Assembly: GCF_012275575.1 (NCBI RefSeq)
Contig: NZ_NPIH01000276.1
Location: forward strand, 1-64,000
DNA length: 64,000 nt
Reading direction: 5' to 3'
Source: Paraburkholderia sp. SG-MS1
GTDB lineage: Bacteria > Pseudomonadota > Gammaproteobacteria > Burkholderiales > Burkholderiaceae
A program made the translations under genes and the position numbers. This document shows, piece by piece, positions 34,704-43,044 of the stretch (its first letter is position 1; each line of letters begins with the position of its first letter). The notes under the pieces were generated by a model that did no database searches, was not told where the DNA came from, and was given only the letters and a program-made list of their open reading frames with translations.

Positions 34704-37121
34704 TCAATGCGTCAGTTGCCAACGCAAGACCGGATGTGTCGCGCCGGCCGGCATTGCCCACGCACCGGTTGCGCTGAAGTCCCAGGACGTATCGAAGCTG
34801 GCCGGATTGCTCATCTGCGCGGTGGTGAGGCCATTGCTGGCCGGGAGTGCGCCGCCGCCTTTCGTCGCACCGGTGGTTTCCTTGTCCCAGTAGACATTGT
34901 TCTTAATGGTGCCGCCTGCAGAGTACGCGATGCCTATCGGAACGGTTCCAAAATTGTACTGTGTGACCCGGCCGGTTGCGAACGACTGCTCAATGATGCC
35001 CTGCCCGTAGTTCTCATTGACCAACCCCGCCCCGCCGATCATGCAGAACGAACAAGACGTTGGGTAGGAAGACACGGCTCCGGTGGCGTAAGACTGCGAG
35101 ATCACGCCATCGTTGACACCCACTAGTCCTCCCGGGACGCCATGCGCGGATCCGGCCGTGCTGCCGGTCGCGTAAGACTGGCTGATCAGCCCCCCGTTCA
35201 ACCCGACCAGTCCTCCCGCGACGCCAGTGCTGCCGACCGCCGCGGTACTCCACGATCGCGTGACGGTCCCCTCGTTGTCCCCGACCAGTCCACCGATGGA
35301 AGGATTCGCGATTATGCCGCCGCCGCCAATGCTGCCACTCGCATAGGTGTAGGTGATCAAACCGTGATTCACGCCGGCGACAATGCCGAAGACGCCATCA
35401 CCACTGTCGTCGACCTCGACGTTGGTCACGCCGAGATTGCGCACTACGCCCTGCTTTCCGATTACGCCGAACAGCCCGGCGGTGGAGTAGCCGTACTCGG
35501 AGATCACGACGCCCGGTGTCACCCCGCTAATCACATGTCCCATGCCGTCGAACTGGCCGGTAAAAGCAATCGTGCCGCTTCCAATCGAAACAGGCGTGCC
35601 GGGACTATAAACATTCGGGTTCGCGCCGCCCAGGTTGAGGTCCTTGCCAAGTGCATAGACACCGGAGAGATCCAACGGCACGTCGAGCAGATCAGTCAGT
35701 GAATTGACTAGCCTGTAGGCGCTCACCTGCGTGAGCAGACCACTGTACGGCGCGGCAGTCCAGGCGGCGTTGGTAAGAATCGTGCCCGGACTGTAGCTGC
35801 CATTCATGTCGTACAACGCACTCACGAGACCCGTGCTCGCGGACCAGTCGATCGTGCCATGGTTTGCCACGCTGCCGCCGTTATCGATGCTCGTCGCATC
35901 TGCGCGCAGGGTCAGATTGCCCGTGCCCTTGTTCCCGAGGGCAATGCCCGAAGCAATCGAGAGGTTGTGATAAGCCGCGAGGGTGAGTGCGGCGGACCCA
36001 TTCCAGCCCAGGCTGGAGCCGATGACGAGATCGCCAGTAGTCCCTTTAGCACCCGTCGTCGTTACGTTTACCGAAGTGCCTGCGTTCAGGCTGCGCCGCA
36101 ATGAATTCGCTGCGGAAGCGTCGATGGTCCAGGCGGGTGTGGATATGTTCCACTGACCGGCCCGCACCTGTGCATCTTTGCCGAACGTTAGCTGATCCGC
36201 CTGAACGTCGACGGTGCCACCGTTGCCGTCGCCATTGGCCGCCTTGATCGCGCCACGTTGTACGACCTGCCCGCCGTCAGCCACCAGCCATACATGTCCG
36301 TCCCGGTTGGCTGTGCCGTTGGCGCGCAGCCGTGCGCCACCACCGGCTAGCGCGTAGATGTTGCCGTCCGCGGCCTGAAGGCTGATCTGCGCCGCCTCCA
36401 GCGAGCCCTTGTCGAAGATCGTACCCTTGCTGCCGGTCTGCACGAATACCTGCCGGGCGCCGTTTGCATATTGCAATAGCACCTGCTCGCCAACGGCCAA
36501 TTCGACAGTGCCGTTCGGCGCGGTAACCGTACCGTGGTTGACAACGGCCTTTCGCGCAATCAGGAATACGTCTCCTCCATTCGAATTTATTTCGCCGAGA
36601 TTAACCACCCGTGCATCCGATTTTCCCGATAGCGTGAGCGCGTCGCCCTTCATGAAGGCGTCGTCACAGAGGTTAAGTGTTGAAGCAAGGAAGCGTCCGC
36701 CGGTCGCGATCACGCCGGAACGTCCTATTACGATGCCTTGCGGATTGATCAGAAACACGTCGCCGGTCGCACTCAGCTTGCCGAGAATCGCAGACGGCGA
36801 GCCACCCGATACGCGGTTGAGCGTCCCGCCCCGACCGTTGTCGAAAGTGACCGTGTCGCGTTTGCCGATCGAAAAACTGTCCCATTCGATCACGCCGCGC
36901 GTCGAGCCAGGCTGTGTGACGACGACGCCGTTGCCGCTGGCTGTGATCGAGCCCTGCCCGCTAACGTATCTTCCGCCCTGAGGTAACACGCCGCCTGCCA
37001 TTGAAGTGGACGACGCGATAAATTCCACCACCGACACGCCGACCAAAATCCAGTTGCAACGCGCGCACCGGCACTTGCTTTTGGCATCGATATTGGATGG
37101 TTGTCCTGATCGAAATGGCAT
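34704..37121 (-). CDS. two-partner-secretion exoprotein (filamentous haemagglutinin/HMW type)
   Basis: The 805-residue form starts at ATG 37121, preceded by GAGG. An atypical Cys-rich N-terminus (KCRCARCNW) leads into a hydrophobic signal segment ending near SMAGG. The TPS domain follows, with GVIEWDSFSIGKRDTVTF and the conserved INPQGIVIG. The middle is beta-helix repeat sequence, and the last third carries GLUG-type repeats such as GGLVGLNGGLISQSYATG and GGLVGVNDGVISQSYATG. Such proteins are exported by a TpsB pore and act in adhesion or as proteases or toxins; no toxin domain is seen. No TpsB gene lies nearby. Confidence 0.87.
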   Translation of the reverse strand: MPFRSGQPSNIDAKSKCRCARCNWILVGVSVVEFIASSTSMAGGVLPQGGRYVSGQGSITASGNGVVVTQPGSTRGVIEWDSFSIGKRDTVTFDNGRGGTLNRVSGGSPSAILGKLSATGDVFLINPQGIVIGRSGVIATGGRFLASTLNLCDDAFMKGDALTLSGKSDARVVNLGEINSNGGDVFLIARKAVVNHGTVTAPNGTVELAVGEQVLLQYANGARQVFVQTGSKGTIFDKGSLEAAQISLQAADGNIYALAGGGARLRANGTANRDGHVWLVADGGQVVQRGAIKAANGDGNGGTVDVQADQLTFGKDAQVRAGQWNISTPAWTIDASAANSLRRSLNAGTSVNVTTTGAKGTTGDLVIGSSLGWNGSAALTLAAYHNLSIASGIALGNKGTGNLTLRADATSIDNGGSVANHGTIDWSASTGLVSALYDMNGSYSPGTILTNAAWTAAPYSGLLTQVSAYRLVNSLTDLLDVPLDLSGVYALGKDLNLGGANPNVYSPGTPVSIGSGTIAFTGQFDGMGHVISGVTPGVVISEYGYSTAGLFGVIGKQGVVRNLGVTNVEVDDSGDGVFGIVAGVNHGLITYTYASGSIGGGGIIANPSIGGLVGDNEGTVTRSWSTAAVGSTGVAGGLVGLNGGLISQSYATGSTAGSAHGVPGGLVGVNDGVISQSYATGAVSSYPTSCSFCMIGGAGLVNENYGQGIIEQSFATGRVTQYNFGTVPIGIAYSAGGTIKNNVYWDKETTGATKGGGALPASNGLTTAQMSNPASFDTSWDFSATGAWAMPAGATHPVLRWQLTH

Positions 37122-37461
37122 ACATGCCTCATTGCGATGACTTCGAGAACCGACCGGTCGAGTGCGATGGCAGAAATGGTTCCTGAACCACCATTTCGAA
37201 GTCTGTCGATTCAGCTTAGCAGATGCTTCGCAAAGGCAACCTGTCAGCACAGCTGCGTTTTCCGCCAGATGAGGCTCTCTTGTTGCGATTGATGTCGGTG
37301 CAGACGGGTATGTAGAGATAACCGACTATCTGTGGCGCTGATCGTTGCATGCCTAATAGAGGCGTAAGGCTACGACCGGCGCATCTCTTGCCCCTTCACG
37401 CGACGACATTGGCGGAGCTGACCGAGGGGAAGAAGGCACTTGCGTAGAGGAGCTCGATCAA

Positions 37462-37496
37462 CTTCCGGAAATTCAAACCAAATATCTTCCGGGATC
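37462..37496 (+). repeat. repeat copy A (cttccggaaattc...cttccgggatc)
   Basis: This 35-base sequence is close to the sequences at 42504-42532 and 42585-42603, in the same orientation. It lies exactly where homology of the aldo/keto reductase relic stops, which suggests the end of an inserted or recombined element. Confidence 0.55.
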
Positions 37497-37860
37497 GCGG
37501 CCGGTCCTGCCCACGGTCGCACGGCGGCTCGACTCGACACCCGCTTCGGACATGCCGAAATGGTTGACCTTGCCCTGCTGAATCAGATCTTTGACCGCGC
37601 CGGCGACGTCTTCCGTCGGCACATCAGGATCGATCCTATGTTGATCGAGCAGATCAATGCAATCCGTGCGCAGCCGCTTGAGTGCGGCCTCGGTGACCGC
37701 GCGCATATTGTCCCGCGTGCTATTTATTGACGCCCTTCTGAACGTCACCGCCTTCGAAGCCGAATTTGGTCGCGATCACGACCTGATCGCGGAACGGTTC
37801 GAGCGCCTCGCCAGCAACGGATTTTGGACAAGGGCTTACGGGCGCGCATTTATGGGCGCG
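37497..37860 (-). pseudogene. aldo/keto reductase relic
   Basis: Two pieces in different frames on the minus strand read like the middle of an AKR11/13-type enzyme. The first is VAGEALEPFRDQVVIATKFGFEG (about 37735-37850), and the second is ALKRLRTDCIDLLDQHRIDPD with VKDLIQQGKVNHFGMSEAG (about 37540-37700). Both gene ends are missing, and the 3' break coincides with repeat copy A. Confidence 0.75.
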
Positions 37861-38444
37861 CATTTTTCCATTTCGAGGATCAATTTTAGAAGTACCTGGA
37901 CAACCCGGCGAACACTTTAACGGTGTGAGAACCGTGTTGAGTCTACTGGGCTCCGATTGACTAGTAGGATTCGGACGGTAGTCTGAGAAAATCAGCCGAG
38001 ATGATAGGCCGTACGGCGGAAGTACTGGACCTTTCAGTCTGAAATATCTATAAAAAGAACCAGAATAATCGGAGACCCATGAGCATCAGCTCATCTCGTT
38101 CCGAGCGCCACCCATCCCAACATTCACCTATCGCTCTCAGGTTCCGTCTGCCCGACAGACCGGGGCTGGCTCGCGTGCGTGTATTGACACCAAGGCGGTT
38201 TCGAAGACCGGCCGCGCAACGATGTAGTTCTCTTTCTCTAATGTACGCAAGGCAAGCAGGATGCGCTGATGAGAGAGAACACCATCCGCTCGGCGCGGCA
38301 TTGTCGTAGGGCGAATTGTCCGGTACGCCGAATCTTCTGCTGCTGGCTGGCAAAACTATGAGGGTACCTCGATATAGCTCGAGTCGTGTTGGAACCGAAA
38401 CGGAAAGCACTTGCTAGCGCATCAGGCGCAAACGCTCCGGCAAA
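37861..38444. other. intergenic, no gene recognised
   Basis: About 580 bases between the reductase relic and the IS6 element without recognisable coding sequence. Confidence 0.4.
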
Positions 38445-39225
38445 GGCTCTGTCGCCCTAACGCGGTCAAGTAGAATATGCCAGGCCGAAACGCATGACGA
38501 GCATGATGGCAAAGACAAAGACGCCGCGCACGCTGCCCGCTGGCATTGGCAAGGTCCTGAAGCGGCTGCGCTACCCGCTGGACGTGATCCTGCTATGCGT
38601 GCGCTGGTATGCGGCGTACTCGCTGAGCTTGCGAAATCTCGAGGAAATGATGCAGGAGCGGGGAGTCGAGATGGATCATTCGAGCGTGCACCGCTGGGTC
38701 ATCAAACTGCTGCCGATGTTTGAAAAGGCATTTCGCAAACGCAAACGTCCGGTGGGCAGGAGCTGGCGCGTCGATGAGACCTACGTCAAGGTCAAGTGCC
38801 AATGGAAGTATTTGTACTGCGCCGTCGACAAGGGAGGCAATACGGTTGACTTCCTGCTGCGAGCCCATCGCGACAAGGCGGCTGCGCGTCGCTACTTCGA
38901 GAAGCCGATCGATCAGAACGGCGAGCCGCAGACCATAACCGTGGACAAGAGCGGCGCGAATCTGGCCGCCCTGCACGCCATCACCGCGGAACGGGAAACG
39001 CCCATCACGATCCGGCAGGTCAAGTACCTGGACAACATCGCTGAGCAGGACCACCGCGCCGTCAAACGCATCATCAAACCGATGAGGGGCTTCAAGGATT
39101 TTCGTTGTGCCCGCATCATCCTGCCTGGCATAGATATCATGCACATGCTTCGCAAGGGGCAGATGCGTGACGATGGCGTCGCTGCGAGTGCCGCTGAACG
39201 ATTCTACTCCCCCGCAATATACCTA
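38445..39225 (+). mobile_element. IS6-family element, right end lost
   Basis: The left end is probably GGCTCTGTCGCCCTAA at 38445-38460, close to the GGCTCTGT-type ends of IS6 elements. The transposase homology ends near 39225 (AAERFYSPA). No matching right inverted repeat follows; instead unrelated sequence and a reversed IS6 fragment begin. Confidence 0.65.
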
Positions 39226-39390
39226 GTCCTCTTCATTGCGGGAGTTTGCTCGTCCCATCTTCCTTATCGCGACATTAACTCTTTTGTCGGCTATGTGGTC
39301 ACTACCCCGACATCGATGCCGCACTCAGCCATCATCTCTTCCATATTTCGCAATCTGACAGGCTCGTTAAAGCGCTGTGAACCAGACTAA
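38494..39390 (+). CDS. IS6-family transposase with foreign C-terminal tail
   Basis: The 298-codon frame has the IS6 DDE core: RSWRVDETYVKVKCQWKYLY (first Asp), TVDKSGAN (second Asp) and DNIAEQDHRAVKRI (Glu), followed by GFKDFRCARIILPGID. Normal proteins end shortly after AAERFYS; here about 60 unrelated residues follow because the right end of the element is missing. The catalytic residues are intact, but the element is probably immobile. It marks the left part of the accessory patch. Confidence 0.85.
   Translation: MTSMMAKTKTPRTLPAGIGKVLKRLRYPLDVILLCVRWYAAYSLSLRNLEEMMQERGVEMDHSSVHRWVIKLLPMFEKAFRKRKRPVGRSWRVDETYVKVKCQWKYLYCAVDKGGNTVDFLLRAHRDKAAARRYFEKPIDQNGEPQTITVDKSGANLAALHAITAERETPITIRQVKYLDNIAEQDHRAVKRIIKPMRGFKDFRCARIILPGIDIMHMLRKGQMRDDGVAASAAERFYSPAIYLVLFIAGVCSSHLPYRDINSFVGYVVTTPTSMPHSAIISSIFRNLTGSLKRCEPD
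39296..39372 (-). pseudogene. short fragment of a second IS6-type transposase, reversed
   Basis: On the minus strand about 20 codons read RLRNMEEMMAECGIDVG, matching the N-terminal LRNLEEMMxERGxxV block of IS6 transposases. It lies head-to-head with the complete transposase, which suggests a deletion between two IS copies. Confidence 0.5.
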
Positions 39391-39404
39391 ATCTGGTTCA
39401 CAGC
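39374..39404 (-). terminator. hairpin downstream of the oxidase gene
   Basis: A perfect 13-bp stem (gctgtgaaccaga and its complement) with a 5-base loop lies 20 bases after the oxidase stop. The T-run is weak (GCGCTTT), so termination is likely but not certain. Confidence 0.6.
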
Positions 39405-39423
39405 ATATTATAAAGCGCCGTAG

Positions 39424-41568
39424 TTAAGCTACCAAAGTGTGCTCGCCCGTGATCAATTGCTTAGCGTGGGAAGACAGGTCACCCAGCCGGTTCAGGTCTT
39501 TGGCAGCAGCGTAGACAATGCCGGCTGTAGCATTCAGGGCTGACTGGAATGCACCCTCGACCCAGCCGCCGTATTGGCTGAACGAGCAGCCACAGAAGTA
39601 GAGATTTTTGACGCTTCGATCCACGCCTTTTTCATTATCCCATGCCCCAGGAAGCAAACTGCCGGCAGGTACGTCTGATGTGAACCGGAAGTGATAAATG
39701 CTATCCCGACCGATCCCCGGCGCATCCAGCTTAAACCCCATGTGCACTTGTGGCACCTGGTCCCAATTAACGATGGCAAAGTAGCCCTCCTCTCCGGGGT
39801 TCGCTCCACCCGCACGGTCCGGCGCAAAATATTCCGGATGCGTTTTCCCATTGTCTACGTTATTTACCAGTGTCTTGGATTGAACCCGAGTCGAGACTCC
39901 GCTCACCACGCGTTTAACGAATTCCGAATTGGGCCTGCGGGCGACGAAAACCCCATGTTCATCCAGTGCGCTCCTCACATTGGCGTCAGCCTCAGCCACG
40001 TCGTTGATAAGCCTGACGGAATCGTTACCCCAAGAGTACTGGAGACCCACGGCAGCCCGCGAGGTTTGGAACACTTGGCTGATATAGGGCAAAATGTACG
40101 TGACTCCAAGAGGGGCATCACCATACTTGCCAAAAACGACCCTTATGCCTCGACCATAGCCCACGCCATTTGTGGGGTTGACGGAACTGAAGGGACCAAA
40201 GGTGCTTCCTGCCGCGGGGCCGCCCATGGTCTGAAAGATCTTGACCGATGACATTCCCTGCTGCTTTTCGATGTCGTCACGAAAGCGACTGGTGGCGGTG
40301 GGATACTGCACTCTGGAATACGGCATCACGACACCTTGCTCGGTCGGTCTACCCTCGCTGAGAAGCTTGTACGCGGCCTTGTGTGACATGGCACATACGA
40401 CGTAGTCGTAGCTAAAACTTTCCGCACTCCCAATTCCAATACTGTACTTTTTCACGAGCGGGTTCGGGTTGTAGGACACATGCCGCACCGTCGTCGTGTA
40501 AAAGAGCTTCACACCGAGCTTTTCAAGTTTGTTTTTCAGCTCGAATGGATACAAGTAAAGATCGGGTACCGCATACTCGGATTCGTAGTTCCAGACGAAG
40601 AGTCGCATGACCTCCAGTACGGAGGTCTCGAACAAGGGGGCGAACCCCCCTGTACCTACCCCTAGATAGCCGATCACATCAAGATCGGCTCCGAGGCCGT
40701 TAGCTTCGATGAATTCTCTATACTTTACGGTATTGTACCTAAGTGATATTTCCTTCCAGAAGTCCCTGACTCGTCCTAGTTGAACCGGATCGTTCACGCC
40801 GCCGATCATAATCCCGATGACTTCATTCAGCGTGAGGTTGTTGCTCGCTCGTACGTTCAGGAAAGCTTCGATGTGCCGATTTTGGATATCGTGATAGTTT
40901 AGATCGCCACTACTCTCGCCATTGTAGAGATCATCAATGCCACCAGCGCCCCAGAGAGGAGACAAGGTTTTTTCTCCTGCAAGATATGTCGGAATCTTGC
41001 CGGGATTCGGAAACTCTGTGAATTCTTTGGCTAAGCCATCGGAGCCGGAACCTTTGTACACCATCAATCGCAGGTAATGCCAGAACAAATAGGAGGTGTC
41101 GGGGAAACGCATACAGCCGAGCTCCGAGCGCGTGTTTGCACTGTTCGGAAGAACGTTCGCTGGCCGCAGACGACCAGCACCTTGGGGCGCCGATGGGTTA
41201 CCGTTAGGCATAGCCGAGGCTTCGTATATATCCACGGACGCGCCCAGCTTTTTGAGCTGCCATGCGCACAAAAGACCCGACATGCCACCACCGACGATTG
41301 CGACACGAGGCGCGGTGCCGGCATCAGCCCAAAAAGGCTTTCCAGAGACAGTGAAAGGAGAGACGTCAGGATGCTCTAACTCCCCAGCTAGCATACCCGG
41401 ATAACTGAAAAACGGCGCGTCTGGATAGCGAACCTTCTTGGATGAATCAAGCAATTCGCTGAGCGTCTTGATTCCTAATCCGGAGGCGGAGTCCACACGT
41501 CGTGGCTCTGCGCGGACTCCTGCGGCGATTTCCCGATGACGACGCACTGGATGAAAGCTTGGAATCAT
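39424..41568 (-). CDS. aromatic L-amino-acid oxidase/monooxygenase-like flavoprotein (714 aa)
   Basis: ATG 41568 follows AAGGA. The FAD fold is VAIVGGGMSGLLCAWQ (Gly93-Gly98), and the C-terminal flavin motif reads NLYFCGCSFSQYGGWVEGAFQSA. Blocks such as LGCMRFPDTSYLFWHY, EFPNPGKIPTYL and GTGGFAPLFETSVLEVMRLFVW resemble, from memory, Pseudomonas L-phenylalanine oxidase and tryptophan 2-monooxygenase. These oxidise aromatic amino acids to an imino acid or amide. The first 85 residues precede the FAD fold, as in the proenzyme of that oxidase, but processing here is untested. G+C is visibly lower than the backbone, and IS and integrase relics flank it, so recent transfer is likely. The substrate is unproven. 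Confidence 0.82.
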   Translation of the reverse strand: MIPSFHPVRRHREIAAGVRAEPRRVDSASGLGIKTLSELLDSSKKVRYPDAPFFSYPGMLAGELEHPDVSPFTVSGKPFWADAGTAPRVAIVGGGMSGLLCAWQLKKLGASVDIYEASAMPNGNPSAPQGAGRLRPANVLPNSANTRSELGCMRFPDTSYLFWHYLRLMVYKGSGSDGLAKEFTEFPNPGKIPTYLAGEKTLSPLWGAGGIDDLYNGESSGDLNYHDIQNRHIEAFLNVRASNNLTLNEVIGIMIGGVNDPVQLGRVRDFWKEISLRYNTVKYREFIEANGLGADLDVIGYLGVGTGGFAPLFETSVLEVMRLFVWNYESEYAVPDLYLYPFELKNKLEKLGVKLFYTTTVRHVSYNPNPLVKKYSIGIGSAESFSYDYVVCAMSHKAAYKLLSEGRPTEQGVVMPYSRVQYPTATSRFRDDIEKQQGMSSVKIFQTMGGPAAGSTFGPFSSVNPTNGVGYGRGIRVVFGKYGDAPLGVTYILPYISQVFQTSRAAVGLQYSWGNDSVRLINDVAEADANVRSALDEHGVFVARRPNSEFVKRVVSGVSTRVQSKTLVNNVDNGKTHPEYFAPDRAGGANPGEEGYFAIVNWDQVPQVHMGFKLDAPGIGRDSIYHFRFTSDVPAGSLLPGAWDNEKGVDRSVKNLYFCGCSFSQYGGWVEGAFQSALNATAGIVYAAAKDLNRLGDLSSHAKQLITGEHTLVA

Positions 41569-41816
41569 ATTCGTAGTCCTTAATTAGGTAGGGTCGCTCC
41601 ACGCCGTGTTGGGGCGATGGGCACACAGATGGAGGAGAACTGGAGCGAGCTCAACTGAAAGCTTCGGTGTGAGCCGCAGAATCTTTTATCGCTGGCCGGG
41701 AGGTTTCGTCAGCGATGGAGTCGAATGGCGGAGCACCAAGTTCGAACTGCACCAGAACGCTTTGAACTGCAGTCTGATTGCAGCATAGAGGCTTATCCCA
41801 ATAACCTATCAACCTA
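41569..41816. other. oxidase promoter region
   Basis: No gene is recognised. The stretch must hold the promoter of the oxidase gene and separates it from the integrase relic. Confidence 0.35.
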
Positions 41817-42345
41817 ATGAGGTGGCGGTACCCGGCGCGCGGTCTCCGCCTTTTTCGTCCAGACCGGCTGAAGGATCCGCACGATCATCGCGGTGTCAAT
41901 GTCGCGCACCCGGACGTTCCCGATTACCGGATACGCGTACATTTTGAGCGTGTTCCCCCGCTGCTGGGCATGCTTGCGATTTCGCCGCTGGGGTTCGTGC
42001 GCGGATAAACGCTTCAGTTGCTTCACGAAACGTCACGTTGGCATCGGGCGATATGTCGAGTAGTTGTCTTCGCTGTTGCTCACGCCGCGCGAGAATGGGA
42101 TCGATCAGGTCCCTCACCCTATCGCGGTACCCGACGGCCAGTTTCCGCGCCTCGCCCAGCGAAACTCGCGAAAGGGACCGAGTCCCATCTCCGCATGCGA
42201 CCGTTCAGTTGAACCGGAACACCGATGAACGCGCACCGCTTGTCCGCGATCTGCATGTAGAGGCCACCGCCATCCGCCTAATGACCCGGCATCACTTCTT
42301 TTGCGACCCGCCAAGCGCTGCGTCGATGCAACTGTCGTTCAGCCA
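41817..42345 (-). pseudogene. tyrosine (phage/P4-type) integrase, decayed and truncated
   Basis: Pieces in several minus-strand frames follow the order of a P4-type integrase. They are ADGGGLYMQIADKRCAFIG-like sequence (about 42245), DPILARREQQRRQLLD (about 42085), FREATEAFI (about 42040) and KHAQQRGNTLKMYAYPVIG with VRDIDTAMIVRILQPVW (41850-41970). Stops and frameshifts separate them, and the catalytic C-terminal domain is absent. It was probably the integrase of the island that carried the oxidase, but no tRNA attachment site is visible. Confidence 0.8.
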
Positions 42346-43044
42346 TATTGCCCTCCCTACCCACAAACCTACATTGCTACCCATACTTCGTGGGGAAATG
42401 TGCGGGATACCACCGGTAGCCGCAAGCACGTCGTTACCCATAAACCGCTTTAAAATCAGCGATCTAGTGGACGCTTATGGAAGATGTGGAAGAACCCAAT
42501 TGGCTTCCGGAAATTCACCCAAATAACTTCCGTTTTGGCCGTATTCCGAGGTCAAAACGGAGCCTAGGCGCTTGGTCTGTTACTCAAATAACTTCCGGGA
42601 TCGACAAGTTTCAACCATAAATCTTCCATCGTCGCGAAAGGTCGTCAACCATCGTTGCGATTGGCCCCGCGAGCGTCTGTGACCGCTACCAGGCAAGAAC
42701 GTCCAAGCCGAGCATCTCAATATCGGCCATAGCTGACGGTCAGGTGTCGCCGTTCCTAAAGCAGCTTCAGGTCTATCTTCGGCCATTCACAGTTGCGCGG
42801 CCACGAATGTCAGCTCACGCTGTCATCGACCGGGTCCACTCGACCCAGAGGAGACTGTCATGACGGCGAAGCGCCAACGACCCTTGCGATAGGCCAAGCG
42901 GACATTCACTTGAAGAACATTGCGAGCGCAGCCTTTACGACATCGCGCCGATGCGCGGACTGCATTTGGCCTAGCTTCAAAAGCTTATGTTTGCGGCGAA
43001 GCGGCGCGTGACGTGCACTTGCGGACCGCTGGGTCTTTCCATCC
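42346..43044. other. gene-free stretch holding repeat copies B and C
   Basis: No gene is supported. Apart from the repeats there is an imperfect inverted repeat (cgttttggcc / ggtcaaaacg) at about 42531-42559 between copies B and C. Confidence 0.45.
42504..42603 (+). repeat. repeat copies B and C (cttccggaaattcacccaaataacttccg; caaataacttccgggatcg)
   Basis: Copy B is at 42504-42532 and copy C at 42585-42603. Together they cover the same sequence as copy A 5 kb away in the same orientation. They may be recombinase or element ends bordering the accessory patch. Confidence 0.55.

Noticed and set aside
37251..42600. CRISPR array or tRNA attachment site for the integrase
   Set aside because: The repeats are too few and unevenly spaced for CRISPR, and no tRNA gene was found beside the integrase relic.
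42580..42786. Minus-strand open frame of 68 codons near the repeats
   Set aside because: No start signal or family resemblance; likely chance or very old debris.
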